Below, piece after piece: positions 35,124 through 43,546 of a stretch of DNA of 64,000 bases; position 1 is the stretch's first letter, and each line of letters begins with the position of its first letter. Source of the stretch: Actinomycetota bacterium. GTDB taxonomy: Bacteria > Actinomycetota > Actinomycetes > Actinomycetales > Dermatophilaceae. Location: assembly GCA_020160805.1 (NCBI GenBank), contig JAIUPO010000007.1, positions 62,001 to 126,000 of the forward strand, written 5' to 3'. The translations under genes and the position numbers were made by a program. The notes under the pieces were generated by a model. It was not told where the DNA came from. It was given only the letters and a program-made list of their open reading frames with translations, and ran no database searches.

Positions 35124-35417
35124 CTAGGAGCGGCCCTCCCAATGGCGTTGGTCGCTCGCCGCCCGGTCCCGGTCACTGCGCGAACGGCTGGCGTCATTCT
35201 TGGCCGCTCGAGCGCGCTGCGCTTCATAGCGCGCGGTGCGCCGACGACCCTCCGCGCGGTCCGCAGCGGCCTGATCGTTCCGTCGGCGTTCGTCGGCCAT
35301 GCCTTCGCGCACCTGCCTGTCGAGGTAGTCGTCGGACTCCTTCATGTCGGTGGCAAGGGCGCCGCCGAAGAAGCCGAGCGCCCGCATGATGAAGGGCACG
35401 ATGAAGCCGGCGAACAT
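35124..35417 (-). CDS. Small membrane protein with charged tail
   Basis: A predicted 97-residue product with one hydrophobic segment (MFAGFIVPFIMRALGFFGG) and a very charged, Arg/Asp/Ala-rich helical tail. The frame remains open for 12 codons upstream with membrane-like sequence (LAAELYLFASV) but without an ATG, GTG or TTG, so a CTG start or an earlier frameshift is possible. I do not recognise a family. It is read from the same strand as the small membrane protein gene before it. Confidence 0.5.
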   Translation of the reverse strand: MFAGFIVPFIMRALGFFGGALATDMKESDDYLDRQVREGMADERRRNDQAAADRAEGRRRTARYEAQRARAAKNDASRSRSDRDRAASDQRHWEGRS

Positions 35418-35452
35418 GACACTCGCGAAGAGGTACAGTTCCGCGGCGAGGC

Positions 35453-35884
35453 TCAGCCAGGTGAGTTACCTTGACGCAATGACGTGAGCATCAGAACGGC
35501 CAAGAGGGCCGCGACGGGCAGCACCCGAGAGGACCGTTTGGCGATCCGCCAACTCGCAGGGTCGATGACGTTGGCCTCAACGACAGCCCGCGGGCGCACC
35601 CAGAGGGTCACGGCATACGCGAGGCAGGCGCCCACCAGAAGCAGGAGGACGGCGCGAGGGATCAAGCCCGCGTGGCCAGCGGGCCCGGCATACGCGAAGC
35701 CCGCGACGGCGCAGCAGGCGACCGTATGCGCGGCGACCACGAGGTAGGTCGTGGCGCGCGACGCCAGGGCGACCAGAGCGGCGGCGCCAAGCGCCAGGAT
35801 GCAGCCGGTGGCCACCGTGGACAGTTCTTCGACGGTGCCGCGGCGGGTCAGACCAATCGTGGTGGTGGCGCACCAGTCGTCCAA
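35453..35884 (-). CDS. Polytopic membrane protein of unknown function
   Basis: About 143 residues with four hydrophobic segments (ATGCILALGAAALVALA, YLVVAAHTVACCAVAGFAYA, AVLLLLVGACLAYAVTLWV, VLPVAALLAVLMLTSL). The frame continues upstream but there it is only the antisense of the ankyrin gene, so the start is placed at TTG 35884 with low certainty. The gene is divergent from the ankyrin gene. No family recognised. Confidence 0.5.
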   Translation of the reverse strand: MDDWCATTTIGLTRRGTVEELSTVATGCILALGAAALVALASRATTYLVVAAHTVACCAVAGFAYAGPAGHAGLIPRAVLLLLVGACLAYAVTLWVRPRAVVEANVIDPASWRIAKRSSRVLPVAALLAVLMLTSLRQGNSPG

Positions 35885-35921
35885 TCCTGGGACCGGCGCT
35901 GTCGGCGCATAGGGTGGCCTG

Positions 35922-36305
35922 ATGCTCAGTCCCGAACAGCACGATCGCGTTGTCGCGCTCGCACAGGACTTTGCGCGAGAGGGGCGCACACAGGATCTGG
36001 CCGACTTCATCGACCACGGCGTGCCTGTGGACCTGCTCGATGGCGACGGGAACAGCTTGCTGATGCTCGCGGCATACAGCGGGCAGGAGGCGACCGTGGC
36101 CATGCTCCTGGAGCGCGGCGCGGATGCCAACCGTCGCAATAGCCGCGACCAGTCGCCGGTGGCCGGGGCGATCTTCAAGGGCGAGGACGCGATCGTCGCG
36201 CTGCTTTTGGCCGCCGGCGCTGATCTCGACGCCGGCACCCCGACGGCGCGTCAGGCGGCGCACCTCTTCGGCCGCGGGCACCTGCTCCCCGATCAGGCCG
36301 TATGA
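35922..36305 (+). CDS. Ankyrin-repeat protein next to catalase
   Basis: A 127-residue soluble protein with about three ankyrin repeats: LADFIDHGVPVDLLDGDGNS, LLMLAAYSGQEATVAMLLERGADAN and VAGAIFKGEDAIVALLLAAGADLD. Ankyrin proteins are repeatedly found beside catalase genes (such as ankB by katB in Pseudomonas), where they support peroxide resistance. Here the gene converges on katA. The start is ATG 35922. There is no signal peptide, so it is probably cytoplasmic. Confidence 0.85.
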   Translation: MLSPEQHDRVVALAQDFAREGRTQDLADFIDHGVPVDLLDGDGNSLLMLAAYSGQEATVAMLLERGADANRRNSRDQSPVAGAIFKGEDAIVALLLAAGADLDAGTPTARQAAHLFGRGHLLPDQAV

Positions 36306-36316
36306 CGCCCGCTTCC

Positions 36317-36390
36317 CCCGGGAAGTCTGCGCTTCACCCCTGCTCTCAAGCACGGTGAAGCGCACACTTTCGGCATCCGGAGAAAAATGG
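36317..36390 (+). repeat. Dispersed palindromic repeat, copy C
   Basis: Same element as copies at 24129 and 25267. The middle stem (TGCGCTT/AAGCGCA) is perfect here, while the inner stem CCCTGCT/AGCACGG has one mismatch. It lies 11 bases past the ankyrin stop and 53 bases beyond the katA stop, with its CATCCGGAG end facing katA. Confidence 0.87.
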
Positions 36391-36399
36391 GTGACGGAA

Positions 36400-36431
36400 G
36401 GGGCCCGGGTGTGGTGTCGCACCCGGGCCCC
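36400..36431 (-). terminator. katA terminator hairpin
   Basis: GGGGCCCGGGTG (36400-36411) pairs perfectly with CACCCGGGCCCC (36420-36431) around an 8-base loop, 12 bases past the katA stop. On the minus strand a T-rich stretch (ATTTTTCT) follows about 11 bases later. Confidence 0.75.
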
Positions 36432-36443
36432 TCGTCGCTCAGA

Positions 36444-37985
36444 TCAGAGCAGGTCGCCGTCGAAGTCGGGACCGGACTCTAGGTCGTCCATGCCGGCCTT
36501 CGGGGCCTCGCCGGCACCGAGGGCGCGGATGGCCTCGGTGACGCCCGCGCCATACGCCGGGTCGGCGCTGGTGCAGTTGGCGATATGGCGGTCGATCGTC
36601 TCCTGCGAGGCGCCCGAGATCGCGCGAGCGGTGTTCTCGAAGAGCCGCTGCTTTTGGGCGTCGGTGAAGGAGTTGAACAGCGCCCGCGGCTGGCTGAAGT
36701 AGTCGTCGTCGTCCTCGCGGAAGTTGAACCGGTCGGCGAAGGGGTCGATCTTCAGGCCCGGCTCGCGGAACTGCGGCTGCTCCTGCCAGCGCCCGTAGGA
36801 GTTGGGCTCGATACCCGGCGTCGGCTCGGAGTGGATCCGCATGGCACCGTCGCGGTGGTAGGAGTTGGTGCCGGGCGCTCCCTTGGGCGAGTTCACCGGG
36901 ATCTGGTGGTGGTTGACGCCGAGGCGGTAGCGCTGCGCGTCGCCATACGAGAAGAGGCGACCCTGCAGCATACGGTCAGGCGAAAAACCAATGCCGGGAA
37001 CGACATTCGCGGGGGAGAAGGCCGACTGCTCGACCTCGGCGTGGTAGTTGTCCGCATTGCGGTTCAGCTCCCACTCGCCGACCTCGATCAGCGGGTAGTC
37101 CGCCTTCGGCCACACCTTCGTCAGATCGAACGGGTGATAGGGCACCTTCTCGGCGTCGGCCTCGGGCATGACCTGGACATACATCTTCCACTTCGGGAAG
37201 TCGCCCGCCTCGATCGCGTCGAAGAGCGCGCGCTGGCTCGACTCGCGGTCGCCGGCGATGATGTCGGCGGACTGCTGGTCGGTGAGATTCTTCAGGCCCT
37301 GCTGGCTGCGGTGGTGGAATTTCACCCAGTAGCGCTCGCCGGCCTCGTTGTAGAACGAGTAGGTGTGGCTGGAGAAGCCGTTCATGAAGCGGTAGTCCGC
37401 CGGGATGCCGCGGTCCGACATCACGATGGTGACCTGGTGCAGCGCCTCGGGCAGGTTGGTCCAGAAGTCCCAGTTGTTCTCGGCATTGCGCAGGTTGGTC
37501 TTCGGGTCGCGCTTGACGGCGTGGTTGAGGTCGGGGAATTTCAGCGGGTCGCGGAAGAAGAAGACCGGAGTGTTGTTGCCGACGATGTCCCAGTTGCCCT
37601 GGTCGGTGTAGAACTTCACCGCAAAGCCGCGGATGTCGCGCTCGGCGTCGGCGGCGCCGCGCTCACCGGCGACGGTGGAGAAGCGCACGAAGAGCTCGGT
37701 CTGCTTGCCGATCTCGCGGAAGATCGAGGCGCCGGTGTATGCCGTGATGTCACCGGTGACCGTGAAGGTGCCATAGGCGCCGGAGCCCTTGGCGTGCATG
37801 CGTCGCTCCGGGATGACCTCGCGGTCGAAGTGGGCGAGCTTCTCGAGGAACCACACATCTTGCAACAACAAGGGTCCGCGGGCACCCGCGGTCATGCTGT
37901 TCTGGTTCTCCCACACGGGAGCGCCGGCGACCGTGGTCAGTGGGGCGGTGTTGCCAGGGTTCTGGCGGGGGCCGGAGACTGACAT
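36444..37985 (-). CDS. katA: Monofunctional heme catalase
   Basis: A 513-residue cytoplasmic catalase (small-subunit type) converting hydrogen peroxide to water and oxygen. The active-site His64 is in [12 protein letters not shown], the Asn in [14 protein letters not shown] (about residue 137), and the heme-ligand Tyr in [14 protein letters not shown] (about residue 347). NADPH-site residues are also typical. The start is ATG 37985, 15 bases after the fur-type gene, so the two form a peroxide-controlled operon. Confidence 0.96.
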   Translation of the reverse strand: MSVSGPRQNPGNTAPLTTVAGAPVWENQNSMTAGARGPLLLQDVWFLEKLAHFDREVIPERRMHAKGSGAYGTFTVTGDITAYTGASIFREIGKQTELFVRFSTVAGERGAADAERDIRGFAVKFYTDQGNWDIVGNNTPVFFFRDPLKFPDLNHAVKRDPKTNLRNAENNWDFWTNLPEALHQVTIVMSDRGIPADYRFMNGFSSHTYSFYNEAGERYWVKFHHRSQQGLKNLTDQQSADIIAGDRESSQRALFDAIEAGDFPKWKMYVQVMPEADAEKVPYHPFDLTKVWPKADYPLIEVGEWELNRNADNYHAEVEQSAFSPANVVPGIGFSPDRMLQGRLFSYGDAQRYRLGVNHHQIPVNSPKGAPGTNSYHRDGAMRIHSEPTPGIEPNSYGRWQEQPQFREPGLKIDPFADRFNFREDDDDYFSQPRALFNSFTDAQKQRLFENTARAISGASQETIDRHIANCTSADPAYGAGVTEAIRALGAGEAPKAGMDDLESGPDFDGDLL

Positions 37986-38000
37986 TGTTGCGAGGACCTC

Positions 38001-38450
38001 CTAGTCCTGTTGTGGTGGAACGGAATTTTGACAATTGGGGCAAAGACCCCAATAGATGACCTCGGCTTCGTCGACGACGAATCCGTGGTCCGAGCTTTCG
38101 GTTTCCAAGCACGGCCGTGTGCCGGTCGCACACGGCACGTCGACCAGCGCACCGCAGCCACGACAGACCAGGTGGTGGTGGTTGTCGCCGCGGTCGAGTT
38201 CGTAACGCGCGGGGGAGCCGGCAGGCTCGATGCGCCGCACCAAGCCCGCGTCACTGAGGGCCCGCAGCACGTCATACACGGCCTGGGTCGAGACGCCACC
38301 GAGGCGAACCCGAAGCTGCCCGGCGAGTGAGTCAACATCGACATGGCGCGACTCGTGCAATTCGGTCAGCGTCGCCACGCGCGGCGCCGTCACCCGCAGC
38401 CCGGCCCGGCGCAGCACCGCTGCGGGCTCGGTTCCGGCGGGGAAGGGCAT
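38001..38450 (-). CDS. Fur-family peroxide/metal regulator
   Basis: A 149-residue Fur/PerR-type repressor. The winged-helix region (LRRAGLRVTAPRVATLTELHE, GGVSTQAVYDVLRALSDAGLV) is followed by the metal sites DRGDNHHHLVCRGCGALVDV and CPNC, giving two CxxC pairs for structural zinc. Because it precedes katA in one operon, it probably represses catalase and itself until peroxide oxidises it, as FurA/PerR do. No clear palindromic box was found in the short upstream region. The start is ATG 38450. Confidence 0.9.
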   Translation of the reverse strand: MPFPAGTEPAAVLRRAGLRVTAPRVATLTELHESRHVDVDSLAGQLRVRLGGVSTQAVYDVLRALSDAGLVRRIEPAGSPARYELDRGDNHHHLVCRGCGALVDVPCATGTRPCLETESSDHGFVVDEAEVIYWGLCPNCQNSVPPQQD

Positions 38451-38534
38451 ATCCCCACCCTGGCATGGAAACTGGAATCCTTCAAGATTTGGCGTCCTGC
38501 CTCACATTGCGTGTCGGCAGCACGTCTGTGCGGT

Positions 38535-39056
38535 ATGACTGTCGCCGTGACCGCCACCGTCCACACCGTGATCGACACTCCGGTCGGTCCGCTGACGCTG
38601 ACCGCTGAGGACGGCCACCTGACCGGCATCTACTTCGCGGTTCACCGTCGGAGGCATCGCGTTCCGGACTTCGGCCTGGCCGTCGCTGGCCTGCCGGTCT
38701 TTGCGGAGACGGCGCGGCAACTGGGGGAGTACTTCGACCGCCAGCGACAGGATTTTGACCTTCCGCTCGCACCACGCGGCGAACCCTTCCAGCAATCGGT
38801 CTGGGCCCTCCTTCGGGGAATCCCTTATGGCGCAACGCGATCGTATGGCGATCTGGCGCGGGATCTCGGGCAACCTGGGGCCGCGCAGGCCGTCGGCGTG
38901 GCCAATGGCGCCAACCCCATCAGCATCGTCATCCCGTGTCACCGGGTGATCGGGGCCGACGGCTCCCTCACGGGATATGCGGGCGGGTTGGACCGAAAGC
39001 GTTTCCTGTTGTCGCTGGAACAGCCCCCTGCGGAGGAAGCCGGCCGCCTCTTTTGA
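38535..39056 (+). CDS. ogt: Methylated-DNA-protein-cysteine methyltransferase
   Basis: A 173-residue suicide repair protein that removes alkyl groups from O6-alkylguanine. The acceptor Cys is in the invariant IVIPCHRVIGADGSLTGYAGG, preceded by FQQSVWALLRGIPYGATRSYGDLA. The start is ATG 38535; in-frame sequence further upstream overlaps the divergent fur-type gene. It is followed after 37 bases by tag, making a two-gene alkylation-repair unit. Confidence 0.94.
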   Translation: MTVAVTATVHTVIDTPVGPLTLTAEDGHLTGIYFAVHRRRHRVPDFGLAVAGLPVFAETARQLGEYFDRQRQDFDLPLAPRGEPFQQSVWALLRGIPYGATRSYGDLARDLGQPGAAQAVGVANGANPISIVIPCHRVIGADGSLTGYAGGLDRKRFLLSLEQPPAEEAGRLF

Positions 39057-39093
39057 CGCATGTCCGTGGTGCGGTGGGTCATAGGGTCGGTGT

Positions 39094-39699
39094 GTGACCG
39101 AGCCAGCATCGAGTGATCTGATCGTCGGCGAGGACGGGCTGGCACGGCCCACGTGGGCGGCGCGGGATCCGTTGCTTCGGGCGTACTACGACACCGAGTG
39201 GGGTATGCCGATCCGCGACGAGCAGGGCCTCTTCGAGCGACTCTCGCTGGAGGCATTCCAGTCCGGCCTGTCGTGGGCCACGATCTTGCGCAAGCGTCCG
39301 GCCTTCCGCGCAGCCTTCGACGACTTCGAACCGGATCGTGTTGCGGCATATGACGATTCGGATCGAGAACGGCTGGTTGCCGATGCCGGCATCGTCCGCA
39401 ACCGGCGCAAAGTGGACGCGACGATCACCAACGCGCGGGCCACGCTCGCGCTCCGGGAGCGGGAGGGCTTGGCCGACTTCATTTGGTCCTTCCGGCCCGC
39501 GCGGACGCCACAGCCGCGGTCGTATGCCGAGGTCCCGACCCAGTCTGCGGAATCGCTCGCGCTTTCCAAGGCCCTCAAGCGAGCCGGTTTTGCTCATGTC
39601 GGACCGACGACGATGTTCGCGCTGATGGAGGCCGTCGGCATCGTCGACACGCACCTCCTCGGCTCTCACCGCCGCGGCAGTTCCGGCGTCTGGTCGTGA
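39094..39699 (+). CDS. tag: DNA-3-methyladenine glycosylase I, zinc residues missing
   Basis: A 201-residue glycosylase that excises 3-methyladenine. The family pattern is clear: DPLLRAYYDTEWGMP, LSLEAFQSGLSWATILRKR with the catalytic Glu, and FAHVGPTTMFALMEAVGIVDTH. Three of the four zinc-binding residues of the E. coli enzyme are replaced (no N-terminal Cys, Tyr for His in YYDTEWG, Ser for Cys near the end); only the His of VDTH remains. It may fold without zinc, as other homologues do. The start is GTG 39094. Confidence 0.9.
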   Translation: MTEPASSDLIVGEDGLARPTWAARDPLLRAYYDTEWGMPIRDEQGLFERLSLEAFQSGLSWATILRKRPAFRAAFDDFEPDRVAAYDDSDRERLVADAGIVRNRRKVDATITNARATLALREREGLADFIWSFRPARTPQPRSYAEVPTQSAESLALSKALKRAGFAHVGPTTMFALMEAVGIVDTHLLGSHRRGSSGVWS

Positions 39700-39726
39700 G
39701 CCGGTGACGCCGGAAGGCGGTGTGGC

Positions 39727-40065
39727 TCAGCGGGACTGAACGTTCACTTCATAGATCGAGTAGCCATATGTCGTCGCCCGCCCGGTGAAGGCCAACCGGA
39801 CGTAGCGCGCCGAGCGAGGCGCGAAGGCCGTGACCTCCGTGCCGCCTTGACCGGCCGTCACCGTCGCGGCCGTTGACCACGAGCTGCCGTCGAGCGAGGT
39901 CTCGATGCGGTAGGAGCGGGCGTATGCCGACTCCCAGTCGATGGTGACTCGGCCGACCTGCTTGGCCGAGCCGAGATCGACGCGCCACCACTGACTGTCG
40001 CTCCAGTTGCTCGCCCAGCGCGTTGACATCGCTGCGTACCGGGTAAGTGCCAGATTCCCGCCCAT
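39727..40065 (-). pseudogene. F5/8 type C (discoidin) domain remnant
   Basis: About 95 residues of a carbohydrate-binding discoidin domain remain: STRWASNWSDSQWWRVDLGS, VTIDWESAYARSYRIETSLDG, then RYVRLAFTGRA and YSIYEVNVQS at the end. The usual first strands, signal peptide and any catalytic domain are missing: the similarity stops about 25 bases from the hairpin repeat at 40056-40118. This looks like the tail of a secreted glycosidase whose 5' part was lost. Confidence 0.65.
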
Positions 40066-40118
40066 TGCCGGAACCTGGACATACGCAACGGATCATTACC
40101 GCTGCGTACGTCCAGGTT
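40056..40118 (+). repeat. Nested inverted-repeat element, copy 2 (partial)
   Basis: It matches the minus strand of the element at 13626-13726 over about 63 bases: the outer arm TCCCGCCCATTGCCGGAAC, then a hairpin with arms 40072-40091 and 40099-40118 and loop ATCATTA. The second outer arm is absent. Where copy 1 has the stem pair A13667-T13707, this copy has C40075-G40115, a compensating change. It lies 17 bases past the GH4 stop. Confidence 0.85.
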
Positions 40119-40135
40119 CTCTCCCAGACCTGCGG

Positions 40136-41488
40136 CTACTGTCCCAGCACTGAGGCGATGGCCGGTTCCGCGGCGCAATAGTCGCGCACCAGGGCGCGCG
40201 CGGTCGTGACGGAGTCGATGAGCGGATGGAGTGCGAAAGCGCGCACCGCCGCCGCTCGGGAGCCGGTGGTCGCCGCCTCGATCGTGGCGTGTTCGACGGC
40301 CTTCACCTGACTCACCAAACCCTGCATATGCAGGTCCAGAGGAGTCGTCGCCAGAGGTGATACCCCGGCCGCCGTGACCGTGCACGGCACCTCCGCCACG
40401 GCGTCTTCGGGCAGCCCGACCTGTGCCCCGGCGCGGACGTTGAGAATCAACTGCGCGGGTATGCCGCCCGCGAGCGCCCGCATGAGCACCAGGGCCACCC
40501 CTTCATACCCCCCACTGACCAGGTCCTCCTCGTGGCGGTGGGCATCGACTCCCCGAGCCGCTGCCATGTACGTCGAATTACGTTCGGCCAGAACACGTTC
40601 CCACTCTCGTGAGCTCGACTCCGGCCTGGCCGCGATGGCGTCGAAGAAGTCCTGCTGCTGGCCGGCCAGGAACTCCCCGCGGGTGCGATGCCCCGGCCCG
40701 TGCTGCTCGGCGAGCGCCTCCCGGTGCAGGTAGTAGTAGTGCAGATACTCGTTGGGCACGGCACCCAACGAACGCAGCCACTCGACCCCGAAGATCTCAC
40801 CCTCCTCGGTGCCGAGAACCGCCGCGTCGTCCGCGAGGAATCGGGGAACCAGGTCACCCTCCTGATCCTCCAGGCGGTGCAACCACCCGAGATGGTTCAG
40901 CCCCGAATAGTCGATGCGACAGTCCTCGACACGCCGCCCCAGCGAACGCGCCACCCGGCGGGCGAGACCCAATGGGGAGTCGCAGATACCAATGACCCGA
41001 TCACCGAGCGCTGTGGACATCGCCTCGGTCACCATCCCCGCCGGGTTGGTGAAATTGACGACCCAAGCGGCCGGCGCGACCTCGCGCACCGTGCGCGCCA
41101 ACGCCATGGCGACGGGGATCGTGCGTAGCCCGAACGCGATCCCGCCGGCCCCCACAGTCTCTTGTCCGAGAACGCCATTCGCGATGGCGACGCGCTCGTC
41201 TGTCACCCGCCCGACAAGTCCGCCGACTCGGATCGCCGAGAAAACGTATGCCGCTCCCGCCAGCGCCGCCCGCGCATCCGTCGTCGTGGTGACCGGTAAC
41301 GGGCGCCCGCCGAGCTGTGCCGCAGACTGGGCCACGACATTGGCGATCGCGGAGAGGCGGACGGGATCCGCGTCATACAGCGAGACCTCCGTGACCGGAG
41401 AGTCGACCTCGCGAAGCAGTGCACGGACGACCAGCGGCACCCGGAACCCGCCGCCGCCGAGGATCGCCAACTTCATACCCACCATCAT
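40136..41488 (-). CDS. GH4 glycoside hydrolase (6-phospho-beta-glucosidase type)
   Basis: A roughly 450-residue family GH4 enzyme, which uses NAD+ and a divalent metal in a redox-elimination mechanism. Seen: the NAD loop KLAILGGGGFRVPLVVRALL at the N-terminus, VNFTNPAGMVTEA, the metal Cys in GICDSPLGLARR and the metal His in SGLNHLGWLH. The family includes phospho-glucosidases and others; no phosphotransferase system is nearby, but a PfkB kinase is divergently encoded, so the true substrate is open. The start may be ATG 41488 or ATG 41476. Confidence 0.87.
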   Translation of the reverse strand: MMVGMKLAILGGGGFRVPLVVRALLREVDSPVTEVSLYDADPVRLSAIANVVAQSAAQLGGRPLPVTTTTDARAALAGAAYVFSAIRVGGLVGRVTDERVAIANGVLGQETVGAGGIAFGLRTIPVAMALARTVREVAPAAWVVNFTNPAGMVTEAMSTALGDRVIGICDSPLGLARRVARSLGRRVEDCRIDYSGLNHLGWLHRLEDQEGDLVPRFLADDAAVLGTEEGEIFGVEWLRSLGAVPNEYLHYYYLHREALAEQHGPGHRTRGEFLAGQQQDFFDAIAARPESSSREWERVLAERNSTYMAAARGVDAHRHEEDLVSGGYEGVALVLMRALAGGIPAQLILNVRAGAQVGLPEDAVAEVPCTVTAAGVSPLATTPLDLHMQGLVSQVKAVEHATIEAATTGSRAAAVRAFALHPLIDSVTTARALVRDYCAAEPAIASVLGQ

Positions 41489-41564
41489 GGCCGAGTCGGC
41501 CTCGCCTCCCTCGGCGGCTGGCCCGGACACGAGAGACTAGCGACGGCCCACGAGGAGGTATGCC

Positions 41565-42677
41565 GTGCCCAACGTCCGCTTCGACCCACTCGCCGCCGTC
41601 CGGATCCCCGACGGCCCTGAGGTCGATCTCTTCGTGCACGGCACGGTCTTCCTCGACATCATCTTCACCGGGCTGGCCCGGGCCCCGCAGCCGGGGACGG
41701 AAGAGTGGGCCGACGGGATGGCGTCGTGTCCCGGCGGCATCGCCAATCTCGCCATCGCGGCTCGCCGACTTGCGTTGCGGACAGCCTTGGCCGCGGCCTT
41801 TTCCGATGACGACTATGGCGATTTCTGTTGGCGCACACTGGAAGCCGGCGAGCACATCGACCTGAGCCACTCACGGCGCTTCGATGACTGGCACAGTCCG
41901 GTGACAGTGTCGATGTCCGTGGACCGCGACCGCACGATGGTCACGCACGGCCATCCGGCGCCCGTCACGTCGGCCGATCTGATCGGGGAGCCGCCGCGAT
42001 CCGCAGCCGTAATGATCGACCTCGCGGAGCACGAAGATGGCGCTGCGCCGGCGTGGGTCACGCGGTCCTACGAGCAAGGAGCGCTGGTCTTTGCCGATGT
42101 CGGGTGGGATGCGACGGAAACGTGGGACCGCTCCGTGCTGACCCGGTTGTCCACGGCTCACGCCTTCTTTCCCAATGCCGTGGAGGCGATGGCCTATACG
42201 CGGACCCGCACAGCGCAAGAAGCCCTCTATGCGATTGCCGACCGCGTGCCGCTCGCGGTGGTGACCAATGGCGCCGACGGGGCGCTGGCGATCGACGCCA
42301 CAACGGGGGAGGAGGCGATGGTGCCGGCGCTACGCGTCGATGCTTTGGACCCGACCGGCGCCGGCGATGTCTTCGGTGCCGCCCTGGTTCTCGGCACCCT
42401 CGCCCGCTGGCCGCTCGCGGACCGCCTGGGCTTCGCGGGCCTGTGTTCGGCGCTGGCGATTCAGCAGTTCGGCGGCTCCCTCGCCGCGCCCGGCTGGGGC
42501 GATATCGCGGATTGGTGGCGGGTGGCGCGCACGAAGGTGAACGGCACGGCATACGAGGCCTCGATCGCGCGCCGGTATGGCTTCCTGGATGCCATCATGC
42601 CGACCCTGCCCGAGTCGGCCTGCCGCCGCGCCACCGCCACCATCGCCCGACGGGCCGACGTCGAGGGCCTCGCCTAG
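41565..42677 (+). CDS. PfkB-family carbohydrate kinase
   Basis: A 370-residue sugar kinase of the ribokinase/PfkB family. The N-terminal substrate-binding part includes GTVFLDIIFTGL and CPGGIANLAIAARRLAL; the C-terminal signature is ALDPTGAGDVFGAALVLG with the catalytic Asp and anion hole GAGD. The start is GTG 41565, eight bases after GGAGG; an overlapping ATG is out of frame. It is divergent from the GH4 gene and convergent with the importer, so it probably phosphorylates the sugar that the locus takes in. Confidence 0.87.
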   Translation: MPNVRFDPLAAVRIPDGPEVDLFVHGTVFLDIIFTGLARAPQPGTEEWADGMASCPGGIANLAIAARRLALRTALAAAFSDDDYGDFCWRTLEAGEHIDLSHSRRFDDWHSPVTVSMSVDRDRTMVTHGHPAPVTSADLIGEPPRSAAVMIDLAEHEDGAAPAWVTRSYEQGALVFADVGWDATETWDRSVLTRLSTAHAFFPNAVEAMAYTRTRTAQEALYAIADRVPLAVVTNGADGALAIDATTGEEAMVPALRVDALDPTGAGDVFGAALVLGTLARWPLADRLGFAGLCSALAIQQFGGSLAAPGWGDIADWWRVARTKVNGTAYEASIARRYGFLDAIMPTLPESACRRATATIARRADVEGLA

Positions 42678-42691
42678 CTCCGCAGAGAGAG

Positions 42692-43543
42692 TCAGTCTCC
42701 GCCCATGCCGGTGCGTTCGACGCCTTCGACGATCCAGCGCTGCAGGAATAGGAACATCAGCAGCAAGGGGGCGATGGCGACCAGGGCGGCGGCGAAGAGT
42801 TGGCTGAGGTTGACCGACTGCGCCGTCAGGAAGGTCGACAGCGCGATCTGCACCGTCCACGTTGTCTGGTCTCGACCGATGACGAGGGGCCACAAGAAGG
42901 CATTCCACGAGCCGATGAAAGTGATCGTCCCGATGGCTGCCGCGAAGCCAAAGCTGTTGGGGACGACGACGCGCCAGAACGTCCCCCAGTAGCCCAGGCC
43001 GTCCAGGAAGGCCGCTTCTTCGATTTCCTTGGGGAAGCTCAAGAAGAACTGCCGGAACAAGAAGGTCGCGAGGGCCTGGAACAGGCCCGGGATGATCAGG
43101 CCGCGCAGCGTCGAGATCCAGCCGAGCGACGAGACGAGGACGAAGCTCGGCACGAAGGTCACGGCCGCCGGGATGAGGAGGGTCGCGGTGATGAGATAGA
43201 AGACCGCATTCGACCAGCGATAGGGGATCCGCGCGAGGCCATAGCCGGCGAGGCCGCTGATCACGAGCACCCCTGCGGTCTGGAACACCGAGATGGCGAT
43301 CGAGTTGAGCAGGCTGCGCGTCATCGGCAGCGCCGGATCGTGGAAGATCGCCGAGAAGTTGCCCCACTCCCAGGTCGGCGGCAACCAGTGCCACTTCGGC
43401 GAGCCCAGGTCGCTCTCCGACATCAGGGCGTTGCGCAGCAACAGATAGAAGGGCATCAAGAAGAGCAGCGCCGCAACGATCAGCGCCGAATAGCGAAGCG
43501 CAGCACCGACCTTGGCACCGCGCGAGTTGTCGACAATCGCCAC
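42692..43543 (-). CDS. Carbohydrate ABC transporter permease, MalG type (second locus)
   Basis: A 283-residue permease with six membrane segments (first at about 15-35). The EAA loop is seen as EIEEAAFLDGLGYWGTF followed by VVVPNSFGFAAAI. It is the last gene of the second importer and starts at ATG 43543, three bases after the MalF-type gene. As in the first locus, no ATPase gene is present. Confidence 0.9.
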   Translation of the reverse strand: MAIVDNSRGAKVGAALRYSALIVAALLFLMPFYLLLRNALMSESDLGSPKWHWLPPTWEWGNFSAIFHDPALPMTRSLLNSIAISVFQTAGVLVISGLAGYGLARIPYRWSNAVFYLITATLLIPAAVTFVPSFVLVSSLGWISTLRGLIIPGLFQALATFLFRQFFLSFPKEIEEAAFLDGLGYWGTFWRVVVPNSFGFAAAIGTITFIGSWNAFLWPLVIGRDQTTWTVQIALSTFLTAQSVNLSQLFAAALVAIAPLLLMFLFLQRWIVEGVERTGMGGD

Positions 43544-43546
43544 GGT

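Noticed and set aside
35885-36238. N-terminal extension of the polytopic membrane protein at 35453
   Set aside because: This part is Ser/Arg-rich antisense of the ankyrin gene and has no membrane character.
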